Assembly (NCBI RefSeq): GCF_042477335.2
Contig: NC_091245.1
Span: 119,818,501 to 119,882,500, forward strand
DNA from: Ovis canadensis
Lineage: Eukaryota; Chordata; Mammalia; Artiodactyla; Bovidae
DNA length: 64,000 nucleotides
Direction of reading: 5' to 3'
A program made the position numbers and the translations under genes. Positions 22,920-32,336 of the stretch are shown here, piece after piece (the first letter of the stretch is position 1; every line of letters begins with the position of its first letter). The notes under the pieces are model-generated. The model had not been told where the DNA came from. It ran no database searches and was given only the letters and a program-made list of their open reading frames with translations.

Positions 22920-24079
22920 GATTAAGTCATGTTAGCAGTTGTGGACTTCTACAAAGGTAGGCCCCATGACAGTATTGAGATCATAGGGCTGGGAGTTCAA
23001 AGTCAAGAATTCAGGTGGGTCACTGTTGGTTGGCAACTTCCCAGGAAAAAGCTAGTCAAAACTGCATGAGAACAGTCGGGCTGTTAGAGACTCAAATCCT
23101 AGCATAACATTTCTCTTTGGTTATCTCATACTCTGTCTTAATACTTTTCTTGTAAGAAGGCGAGATACCAACAGTGTCCCTAGTATTCTTCTCCTTCTTG
23201 ATTCCCTCTTCACCATTGCATTTGAACCAGCTATTTTCTCAGAAAACTTAAGAGTGGAATGTCAGTCAGTGTGAGCTAAAATGTCACTCTTACCCTTAAA
23301 AATGTTAAATTTATATACAAAAGAATATTTCGTAAAAACAAAAAATCTTAACATCTGTCCCAATATGTGAATCAAATGTTCTCCATTGACTAGACTTCTT
23401 TGGTCTTGGGTTGTCTGCCACAATTATTCTTCAAAGACACGACTGTCATACTATCTTTCATATACTGAGTGATACACTGTCCCACTGTAGGCTCTCCATG
23501 GCAGAGAGAAGTCAAAGTCACACATAAATACAGGAATGGTGACAAAAACTTGGAGAAATCTTTCCCTGCCAGCGACTCATGTCTAAAGGACAGTCTGAAA
23601 AGTGACAAAACTCTCTCCTTCACCAAATTTGAGTCAAGCTTCTCTGAACCCTCTTTTCTACCTTGGACACATACACACACTCACTCTGGTCCCAGGATCG
23701 CCAAGTCCAGTTGTAGCAAGAATTCTAAGTCAGGTTAGAGAGAATCCCCCATCTTGGATATCAATCAACCCAGCTTGCCATCAGCAAGAATCCTTCTACC
23801 CTTCATGTCTTCTCTTAGTATTCCATCCACTGACCCCCCACTCAGTGTGAGTGATGATCCCCCAACTTGTTATTCCTGTATTGAGCCAGAGAGCTTATCT
23901 CAATTGCAATAGTATTGCCAACTATATCAGTAATCCCGAATAAAATCCTACTATTTCACTTTAAGCAGTGTCACAATAATTTCCTCTTTGAGATACCAAC
24001 AAAAACTCAAACCTGAGATCTTTTTTCTGGAATGAGATGGGCTTCAGGGCTTCACTGCTCATTTTTGTTGTATCATCCA
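22920..24079. other. Intergenic, no feature recognised
   Basis: No gene, RNA or confident repeat. The open frames at 23390-23850 overlap on both strands and show no domain or codon signature. Confidence 0.4.
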
Positions 24080-25060
24080 CAGTTCAGTTCCATTCACTTC
24101 AGTCATTCAGTCATGTCCAACTCTTTCTGACCACATGAATCGCAGCACACCAGGCTTCACTGTTCATCACCAACTCCTGGAGTTCACTCAAACTCATGTC
24201 CATCGAGTCGGTGATGCCATCCAACCATCTCATCCTCGGTCGTCCCCTTCTCCTCCTGCCCCCATTCCCTCCCAGCATCAGAGTCTTTTCCAATGAGTCA
24301 ACTCTTTGCATGAGGTGGCCAAAGTATTGGAGTTTCAGCTTTAGCATCAGTCCTTCCAATGAGCACCCAGAACTGATCTCCTTTAGAATGGACTGGTTGG
24401 ATCTCCTTGCAGTCCAAGGAACACGAGAGTTTTCTCCAACACCACAGTTCAAGAGCATCAATTTTTCAGCACTCAGCTTTCTTCACAGTCTAACTCTCAC
24501 ATCCATACATGATCACTGGAAAAACCATAGCCTTGACTAGATGGACCTTTGCTGGCAAAGTAATGTCTCTGCTTTTGAATATGCTGTCTAGGTCGGTCAT
24601 AACTTTCCTCTAAGGAGTAAGCATCTTTTAATTTCATGGCTGCAATCACCATCTGCAGTGATTTTGGAGCCCCGAAAATAAAGTCAGCCACTGTTTCCAC
24701 TGTTTCCCCATCTATTTGCCATGACGTGATGGGACCAGATGCCATAATCTTAGTTTGCTGAATGCTGAGCTTTAAGCAAACATTTTCACTCTCCTCTTTC
24801 ACTCTCATCAAGAGGCTTTTTAGTTCTTCTTCACTTTCTGCCATAAGGGTGATGTCATCTGCATATCTGAGGTTATTGATATTTCTCCCGGCAATCTTGA
24901 TTCCAGCTTGTGCTTCTTCCAACCCAGCGTTTCTCATGATGTACTCTGCATATAAGTGAAATAAGCAGGGTGACAATATACAGCCTTGACGTACTCCTTT
25001 TCCTATTTGGAACCAACCAGTCTGTTGATCCATGTCCAGTTCTAACTGTTGCTTCATCCA
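24080..25060 (-). mobile_element. BovB LINE 3' half, minus strand
   Basis: Antisense BovB from the 3' terminus (reversed, CAGTTCAGTTCC) into the RT. The minus-strand frame 24497-25075 includes LRYADDITLM (motif C). 5'-truncated near RT motif B. Confidence 0.9.
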
Positions 25061-25229
25061 CAGAGCTACATGCAAATTCTTTGGACATTTTGGAGAAGAT
25101 TCTTCTAAAAAGTTACTTCCTCAATGGCATTACATACTTGGGATTTAACTAGCAACAACTACAAAAATCAGAAAGTTCTTTCAACATGTATTAATATATT
25201 ACTTACTAAGCTCTAAACACCACTAGGCC
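25061..25229. other. Short unique spacer
   Basis: AT-rich sequence between two minus-strand BovB copies. Nothing recognised. Confidence 0.35.
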
Positions 25230-25476
25230 ATTCAGTCAGTTCAGTATGTTGCTCAGTTGTGTCCAATAGGTTGTGACCCCATGGACTGCAGCACACCAGG
25301 CTTCCTTGTCCATCACCAATTCCCGGAGCTTCTTCAGACTCATGTTCATCGAGTCAGTGATGCCATTTAACCATCTCAACCTCTGTCGTCCCCTTCTCCT
25401 TCTGGCCTCAATCTTTCCCAGCATCAGAGTCTTTTCCAATGAGTCAGCTCTTTACATCAGGTGGTCAAAGTATTGG

Positions 25477-25482
25477 AGTTTC
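25477..25482 (+). repeat. Provirus target-site duplication, left copy
   Basis: AGTTTC, identical to 32331-32336. BovB sequence is continuous when one copy is removed. Confidence 0.93.
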
Positions 25483-25888
25483 TGAAGGGTTAATAGGGTA
25501 GCAGAGATGTGCTTGCAAACAGGTCTCTCTGCTCGGGCTGAACGTCCTTGCAAATGAGGCGTTCTGCCAAAGAGTCTGGACACAGCCTTGAGTTTAATGG
25601 TCCCTTGCAAACGAGGGAGCATTCCCTTCTTGTGATAAGAAGGAGAAGAGGGCTTTGGACAGACTCTGCAGCAGACAGGGATTTCACTCCCCTTTGCTGT
25701 ACGATAACATGTATGCACCTGTACTGTACTGAAAAGGCTTATTCACGCAGTCTGGAATTCTGCCTAGGGGGCTTTTATAATAATAAACTGAAATTAGTTT
25801 TGTGCAGTTCTGTTCCTCCAGCCGGAGTGTGTATTGTCTGTCTCTTGTGTGTCTCATGTTTTGTCTTTGTGTCATTTCGCTCGCAACA
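25483..25888 (+). repeat. 5' LTR of provirus (406 bp)
   Basis: Begins TGAAGGGTTAATAGGG and ends CTCGCAACA. A TATAA box lies at 25776-25780, nearly overlapping an AATAAA signal at 25782-25787. A T/G-rich R-U5 stretch follows (TGTCTGTCTCTTGTGTGTC). By eye it aligns to the 3' LTR without gaps, with 19 differences, 12 of them at CpG positions. Confidence 0.95.
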
Positions 25889-25890
25889 TC

Positions 25891-25908
25891 TGGCGCCCAA
25901 CGTGGGGC
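25891..25908 (+). other. Primer binding site, tRNA-Lys(1,2)
   Basis: TGGCGCCCAACGTGGGGC, two bases after the LTR end. It is complementary to the 3' end of tRNA-Lys(1,2), the class II (K) primer. The site is intact. Confidence 0.93.
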
Positions 25909-25924
25909 TCGAGTGAAACCGAAA

Positions 25925-25932
25925 GGGTGAGT
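25925..25932 (+). promoter_or_regulatory. Candidate proviral major splice donor
   Basis: AGG|GTGAGTAA context with GT at 25927-25928, between the primer site and gag. This is where betaretroviruses place the donor for subgenomic env RNA. Inferred from position and consensus only. Confidence 0.5.
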
Positions 25933-25958
25933 AACCCCGGGGGGATTTTAAATCCACA

Positions 25959-26034
25959 GCAGGGGAACTTTCAGGAAAATCATGGGGAATTCCTCACCCT
26001 AGCAGGGGAACTTTCAGAAAATCATGGGGAATTC
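25959..26034 (+). repeat. 43-bp tandem duplication over the gag start
   Basis: The segment GCAGGGGAACTTTCAG...ATCATGGGGAATTC occurs at 25959-25992 and again at 26002-26034. Each copy contains ATGGGGAATTC. The first ATG (25982) reaches TAG (26000-26002) after six codons; the second (26024) opens gag. The copies differ by a one-base deletion that brings both ATGs into the same frame. Confidence 0.9.
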
Positions 26035-27793
26035 ATCATCATCATTACAGACACAATACATGGAGTTAGTCAAAGGATTTCTCCACTCCGTAGGCGTTAA
26101 AGCCTCAACTCGTCGATTGAGTGAGCTCTTTCGCTTGGTGGAGCAATATTGTCATTGGTTTCAATATCAAACTAAGTTACAGTTAAACTTGAAGGAATGG
26201 AAAATAATTCAAAAGGAATTGAGAAAGCAACATCAGAAGGATAATGTGATCCCTTTGAAGTTATGGACTTTGTGTAGTGCTATAACACAGGCTTTAACCT
26301 TGCTCTCTACTGAAAATGAAACTAAATCTAATGCTTCAAGGAGGGGGGAAATAATTTATGAGGATGTGTCAGACGTTGGTGGGGCTTCTGCATCGCCTGA
26401 AGGCGAGGATACAAATGAGCCTCCTCCTGTAAATGGTGAAACATCTGATACTGACAGTTCAGAATCAGATTCAGAGGCTTCTTCGGTTTCATCAGAGGAG
26501 GGCCAAGAGATTAAAGAAATGACCCATCTATTCCAGGAATGGTGGAAATCCCATAAGGAGGAGAAAAAATCTACACCTTCTGCTCCTCCTTGTGCTTCTC
26601 TTTTCCCCACTGCGGTTAATCGGCCGGATGTGGGCAGGGAACATTGTCGGTTCTCCTTTCCTTTGTCTATGTTTCATGATGATGACTCGCCTGCTCCCCC
26701 TGGTGGGTTTATCGATCCTCCACAATTATTTCCCATCCAGAGACAGCAGGATGGCAATGTGATAAATGTTCAATACACTCCTTTGGAATATAAATTTTTT
26801 AAAGATCTTAAAGCTGCAGTAGCACAGTACGGTCCTCAATCTCCCTTTGTTTTGGCTATGCTGTAATCATTGGGAAAAGGCAAATTAATCATTCTGTTAG
26901 ATTGGGAATCTATTGCCCAAGCTGTCTTGGAGGGTTCTCAATGGTTACAACTTCGTAGCTGGTGGGAAGAAGAAGCTGGAGAGCAGGCTCAGATTAATGA
27001 GGGACAGAATCCCCCTGGTCCTCTTGAGGACAAGCTAATGGGAGAGGGCCCTTATCGGGCTTTAAGAGAACAGGCTCAGTACTCTGATCAGGACTTACAA
27101 CAAGTCCGCCAGGTCTTTTTACGAGCATGGCACCGTGTGGTGCCTACTAGCCACGCCCAGCCCTCCTTTGTTAAAACAATGCAAGGCCCCAATGAGCCAT
27201 ATACTGATTTTCTAGCAAGATTGAGGGTAGCTGTGGAACGGGCTGTAGGGAGGGATGAGATTTCAGAGATATTATTACAAACTTTAGCATTTGAAAATGC
27301 AAATCCTGAATGCAAGCGTATACTGGGACCTTTAAAGGGACAGGGTGCCTCTATAGCTGAATATATCAGAGCCTGCTCAGGAGTAGGAGGAGCTGAGCAT
27401 CAAGCTAGTGTCTTTGCTACAGCCTTGGCCAAAGCTATGAGACCACAAAAGGGAGGTAACTGCTTCCATTGTGGAAAACCTGGTCATGTGAAAAGAGAGT
27501 GTCGGAAATTAAAAGCTGATCAAGGTGCAATTCGTAAAGACAGATCTCTTGCTGGGAAGAATAAGACTCTTCCTGGACTTTGCCGTCGATGTGGGAAGGG
27601 GTTTCATCGGGCTAATGAATGCAGATCTAAATCAGACAAAATGGGCAACCTGATACTGGGAAACTATCCTGCGGGCCTAAATCCTTGGGTCCCAGGAACA
27701 ATACCGGGGACTTCTCCTCCTTGCCCTCCTGCCATCCTACCTGCCCCAACCCTGTTCCCTCCCAGCAACCGTTACGAGTTGATGCCCCATTAA
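26024..27793 (+). pseudogene. Proviral gag (matrix, capsid, nucleocapsid), one in-frame stop
   Basis: Structural polyprotein of the class II provirus. The start at 26024 gives an N-terminal MGNSSSS with Gly2 as a potential myristoylation site, followed by a matrix-like helical region. Next is an acidic Ser/Glu-rich segment (about residues 105-170) and PSAP, a candidate late-budding motif. The frame is stopped by TAA at 26864-26866 and stays open in the same frame to 27793. The second part carries the capsid major homology region (QGPNEPYTDFLARL, about 27182-27223) and two CCHC zinc knuckles at 27461-27502 (CFHCGKPGHVKREC) and 27581-27622 (CRRCGKGFHRANEC). The single nonsense codon is the only coding break I see; the upstream decoy ATG may also reduce translation. 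Confidence 0.93.
27658..27664 (+). promoter_or_regulatory. gag-pro -1 ribosomal frameshift heptamer
   Basis: GGGAAAC in the correct register: the first G is the third base of a gag codon, giving G GGA AAC. The -1 frame is the one open through the dUTPase/protease region to 28014. Betaretroviruses such as MPMV and JSRV use this class of heptamer at gag-pro. Confidence 0.75.
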
Positions 27794-28503
27794 AAGGACC
27801 TCAGATGATGATTTCAGACTTATGGTCTGCTACTTCAGGGAGTGCTGCTGCTGATTTGCCACTAGCTGATAATGTTCTTTTGTCACCAGGGGGAGGCATT
27901 TATAAATTAAAAACAAATGAATTTGGACCACTGCCTAAGGGCACTCTTGGCTTGATATTAGGCTGTATCGGCTTTGAGAGGTTTAACCATAATTCCTGGG
28001 GTAATAGACTCTGACTATGTTGGGGAAATTTAATTATGGTCTCTACTTCTGCCACACTTTCATTGTTAGCTGGGGAACGTATTGCTCAAATACTTCTACC
28101 TTATCACCCCTTTTTGGCGCTTCCTAATGAACGAACAAGAGGATTTGGAAGTACTGGGCGACATATATTTTGGGAAATGCTTACCAAAGATTCTCTCCCT
28201 GTTCTCTCCTTGATTATACAAGGAAACAACTTTGAGGGACTAGTAGACACAGGGGCAGATGTTTTAGTCATTTCTTCTCAACAATGGCCCCAAGATTGGG
28301 AAAAAGAAAAAAAACCCTTTAATGCTGACGGGATTGGGCTCCATTGCAGATGTCTGGAAGAGTACCCGTCCCTTGCAATGTCAATTCCATAATGGAAGAT
28401 CAGTGTTTGTTACCTTTTATATTGTAAATATACCTATTAATATATGGGGGAGAGATCTTCTCTCTCCTTTGGGGGTTTCTGTAACCATTCCATCAGAAAA
28501 CTA
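27665..28503 (+). pseudogene. Proviral dUTPase and aspartic protease, frameshifted
   Basis: The pro region of a betaretrovirus-like element. The frame reached by the -1 shift runs to 28014 and shows dUTPase features (LSPGGGIYKL, GTLGLILG). A dUTPase motif with GVIDSDYVGE is present just downstream in another frame (about 28000-28033), and GERIAQ is at about 28072-28089, so at least one indel and a stop break the domain. The protease follows with the active-site motif VDTGAD at 28243-28260 (frame 28036-28392). The frame is lost again near 28340, and the flap/C-terminal NIWGRDLL lies in the next frame (28322-28504). No intact protease can be made. Confidence 0.88.
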
Positions 28504-29578
28504 GTAGCCCCTGCTCAAATTCCTCGAGCACTCCCATTAAAATGGTTAACTAATACTCCAAAATGGGTTGAGCAGTGGCCATTACCACAAATGAAGCTCG
28601 AGGCATTAGAACAATTAGTACAAGAAAAACTCCAACTTGGTCATATAGAGCCCTCTACCTCCCCCTGGAATTCTCCTGATTTTGTTTTAAAATACAAATC
28701 TGGAAAATGGAGAACGTTAACTGATTTACGAGAAGTTAATAAATGTATTGAACCTATGGGAGCATTGCAATTGGGACTCCCCCCTCCAGCTCTTATTCCT
28801 CAGAATTGGTCCTTAATGGTGCTAGATCTTAAAGACTGTTTTTTTTTACCATCCCCCTACAATTGCAAGATAGAGATAAATTTGCTTTTATAGTTCCTCT
28901 TCTTAATCATGCTCAGCCTGTTAAGCGTTATCAATGGACAGTCTTACCACAAGGAATGATAAATTGTCCTACCTTATGCCAAGAATTCGTAGCTCGCTCT
29001 TTACAATCCCTCCATCGAGTATACCCAATTATATTCTATATCATTATATGGATGATCTCCTATTAGCAGCTCCTAGTATTGCTGAACGTGATGAATTCTT
29101 TTTAAAAGTACAGGAGGCTTTAAGACTATACAATTTGCAAATAGCCCCGGAAGAAATTCAAAAGGACTTTCCTATTTCATATTTAGGGACAATATTGGAA
29201 CAACATAGAATAAGGCCCCAAAAATTGCAAATTAGAAGACACCATCTCAAAACCTTATATGATTTTCAAAAGTTATTGGGAGATATTAATTGGCTATACC
29301 TGGTACTTGGGATTCCTACTTATCAATTACGACATTTGTTTTCTACTTTAGAAGGAGATACAGCTCTGGATAGCCCCCAGACCTTAACCCCATTGGCTTT
29401 ACAGGAACTTCAATTTGTTGAGCAACGACTAAATGATGGCTTTTTGACTTACTTACATGCTTCTCAAACTATTTCATTTATAATATTTCATACCCCTTAT
29501 TCACCATCTGGTATAACTGCTCAAGAAAAAGGATTAATAGAATGGGTTTTCTTACCTAACAGTTTTCCAAAAAATTGA
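28497..29578 (+). pseudogene. Proviral reverse transcriptase, frameshifted, RNase H missing
   Basis: The N-terminal RT fingers/palm are open to 28893, with [28 protein letters not shown] and the motif-A region LDLKDCFF (about 28820-28845). After an indel in a T-run near 28841-28849 the frame moves to 28863-29066 (LPQGMINCPTLCQE, motif B). Another shift leads to the frame 28934-29578, containing YMDD at 29045-29056 (motif C), the thumb and the start of the connection. The reading ends at 29578 with no RNase H domain, because the sequence jumps directly into integrase. At least two frameshifts plus the deletion inactivate it. Confidence 0.92.
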
Positions 29579-30005
29579 CTACATATATGGATAAATTAGC
29601 TCACTTTTTATCTCAATACCATATAACTCATACTTTTGGTATTCCTTATAATAGTCAAGGGCAAACTATCATTGAAAGAGCTAATCGTACCTTGTGTGAT
29701 TATCTTGAAAAAATAAAAAAGGGGAAACAAGAGAGATTTATGAAACCTAAAGACATTCTGAATAAAACCTTACTTACCCTAAATTTTTTGAATGTTTGGA
29801 GCAAGGGAAATCAGCAGCAGAGTTGCATTTTCAAGGGAAAGAAGAGGATAAGAAGATCTTGAATACGCCTATTTGGTATAAAGATAAAGAGAAAGGTTGG
29901 ATCCCAGCATCATTAATATATTTGGGACAAGGGTATGCTTTCATTTCTGTTAATAATTACAGGTTTTGGACCCCAGCAAGATTGATCAAAATCAACAATG
30001 GCTGA
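29575..30005 (+). pseudogene. Proviral integrase, C-terminal remnant
   Basis: Only the end of the catalytic core (HTFGIPYNSQGQTIIERANR, carrying the conserved final Glu) and the C-terminal domain (WIPASLIYLGQGYAFISV, FWTPARLIK) remain. The zinc-binding N-terminus and the first two catalytic Asp residues are absent. They fall within the deletion whose junction is near 29575. A frame change occurs between 29796 and 29862. Confidence 0.88.
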
Positions 30006-30092
30006 TACCTTTGTTCAAAAATTCGAAGAGCTTACTATGCAGAGAAGCTTTACTTTCCATAAAGGGAAGTAACACCTCCTACGTGGGATCAA

Positions 30093-31943
30093 ATGAAGAG
30101 GTGGACCCAGGAAGCAGAGAAGACATTAATGAAGGCAGGGCAACCTCTAAATCCTACCAATCTTTTGCTTGCCATGATGGCGGTAGTGACATGTCAGGTA
30201 ATCGGTGTATCGGCAAGTAATCATACATATTGGGCATATATACCTAATCCCCCATTAGTAAGAGCACTTTCCTTGGGGGGAACCAGAAGTGCAGGTATGT
30301 ACTAATGAGACTGCCTTCTTTCCCCTTCCAGCTTGCGGGGGAATAGAACAACTATCTCATCATAAACAACAATATAATATTAGTAATTTGACAATTGCAG
30401 TGGAAGGTATTCCTTTGTGTATAGGAGGACACCCCTTTTGTCTGTCCACCAAGGAACATTCTCATCATTCTTATAATACATGAGGGGTAAAGTATAATAA
30501 TTACCATTTTGCTACTTTTACTGTGCTTGTTTCCACCAGGGGATTTAACACCTCAAGAGAACTGACAGACATTCATAATGGAAAACACATGTCGCTCTGT
30601 CCTGTTAACTTTTTTGCTCCTTCTCTAGAATCTTTGGAGTGGGAACGTTGCCGAGGTCATCAACCCTTTAAAGTCATGAATTATTCTGGGGCCATCATTG
30701 TAGATTGGAGTCCAGATCATGGGCAATTCTTAGAAAAATGGTCAAATAAATCTCGTAGGTGCCATCGTGCAAATAGCACTTTGATGCGTAATGGTAATGA
30801 AACAGTTAAATGGCAGCAATTTGCACTTGTCCTTCCTCAATTACAATTGCAAGGATATCCGCACATTCAAGGAGATATTTGGAAACTATGGGCAGTTTCT
30901 GGTAATCTCACTATCTGGTCAGGAAACTATACTTTGGACAGTGGTGACTCTTCGGGTCCATTCCATGTTAATTTACATGTTAATAAATCTTATTCCGCAA
31001 TGGCATGTGTAAAATATCCTTCTGCATTGTTATATGGGAATTGGACCTGGGATGATACTGTGGGGTCTGTCATGTGACTATTGTAATCTAACTCAATGTG
31101 TAAATCAGTCTTGCTGGGAAGAATTTGAAAGACGAGCCTATAACTCCAATTTCTCGTTAGTAATTGTTAAGGCTGAGACAGAAGTATGGTTACCTATAAA
31201 TCTGACTCGGCCGTGGTCAGATTCTTTTGCTGTTTCTCATCTAGTAACCACTGTACAGACTTTGCTACAGCGATCTCGACGTATGCTTGGTGTGGTCATT
31301 GCTTCGATTCTAGCAATCGCGTCAGTAACTGCAACAGCGGCAGTAGCAGGTCTTGATTCAAACAGCTGATTTTATTCGGGACTGGCATAAAGACTCTCAT
31401 TTGTTATGGCAACAACAGCGAGATTTGGATGCACAAGTTGCTACTGACATGCTCAATCTTCAACACACCGTTTCCTGGCTTGGAGATCAATTGGCTGTTT
31501 TATCTACACGAAGTGTGTTGAAATGTGATTGGAATTCTTCTCTGTTTTGTATAACACCTGTACCATTTAACATGAGTGAAGGATGGGATAAAGTAAAACC
31601 ATCCTTGACTGGGCATCAAGATCTCACTACAGAGATTATGGACCTGGAACAACAAATTTTGTCTACTTTTAGCAGGACTTTACCTGACATTACAGGGTCT
31701 GATTTGCTGAAAAGTCTTCAAGAGGGAATGAATAACTTAAATCCATTAGGGCATGTAACCTCACTAATTGGGACTACCTTTGGGAACACTGTGTTTATAT
31801 TACTTTTATGTTGTGTTGCTTTTCTAGTCTTCCAGCGGTGGCGGAAAGGGAAACAACTAAAGTGCGAAGCAGAGAAGATACAGACCATGCTACAATTTAT
31901 AAAAGCAAATAAAAAAGGGGGAGATGAAGGGTTAATAGGGTAG
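30093..31943 (+). pseudogene. Proviral envelope (SU-TM), broken by one stop and three frameshifts
   Basis: Envelope glycoprotein gene overlapping the end of integrase. The opening frame (30093-30305) has a late signal-peptide-like hydrophobic run (LLLAMMAVVTCQVIGV). The surface subunit continues in a shifted frame (30289-30483), is stopped by TGA at 30481-30483 and reopens in the same frame to 31077, with many N-X-S/T sites. The frame shifts near 31060; 31034-31369 contains a basic RSRR cleavage-like site followed by a hydrophobic fusion-peptide-like stretch. It shifts again near 31355 into 31353-31943, with the heptad region, CDWNSSLFC, a membrane anchor (VFILLLCCVAFLVF) and a short basic tail. 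Not translatable as one protein. Confidence 0.92.
31911..31924 (+). other. Polypurine tract of provirus
   Basis: AAAAAAGGGGGAGA immediately before the 3' LTR, the plus-strand primer site. Intact. Confidence 0.92.
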
Positions 31944-32330
31944 CAGAGATGTACCTGCAAACGGGTCTCTCTGCTTGGGCTGAACGTCCTTGCAAACGAG
32001 GCATTCTGCCAAAGAGTCTGGACACAGCCTTGAGTTTAATGGTCCCTTGAAAATGAGGGAGCATTCCTTTATTGTGATAAGAAGGAGAAGAGGGCTTTGG
32101 ACAGACTCTGCAGCAGACAGGGATTTCACTCCCCTTTGCTGTACGATAACATGTGTGCACCTGCGCTGTACTGAAAAGGCTTATTCATGCAGTCTGGAAT
32201 TCTGCCTAGGGGGCTTTTATAATAATAAACTGCAATTAGTTTTGCGCAGTTCTGTTCCTCCAGCTGGAGTGCGTATTGTCTGTCTCTTGTGTGTCTCATG
32301 TTTTGTCTTTGTGTCATTTCACTCGCAACA
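31925..32330 (+). repeat. 3' LTR of provirus (406 bp)
   Basis: Same length as the 5' LTR. TATAA at 32218-32222 and AATAAA at 32224-32229. Ends CTCGCAACA. Confidence 0.95.
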
Positions 32331-32336
32331 AGTTTC
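32331..32336 (+). repeat. Provirus target-site duplication, right copy
   Basis: AGTTTC, pairing with 25477-25482. BovB sequence resumes here. Confidence 0.93.

Larger units (their letters stand above)
25483..32330 (+). mobile_element. Class II endogenous retrovirus (betaretrovirus-like, ERVK), defective
   Basis: A 6.85-kb provirus with LTR-PBS-gag-pro-pol-env-PPT-LTR. LTRs are 406 bp each (25483-25888, 31925-32330), both starting TGAAGGG and ending CGCAACA. An exact 6-bp target duplication AGTTTC (25477-25482, 32331-32336) is typical of betaretroviruses. The primer site matches tRNA-Lys(1,2). All genes are visible but none is intact: one in-frame stop in gag, frameshifts in pro/dUTPase, RT and env, and an internal deletion removing RNase H and the integrase N-terminal and early core regions. 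I do not assign it to a named bovine ERVK family from sequence alone. Confidence 0.95.

Noticed and set aside
25452-25916. LTR open frames (about 60-120 codons) repeated at both LTRs
   Set aside because: They occur in both LTRs on both strands simply because the LTRs are duplicates; no class II accessory gene is recognisable.
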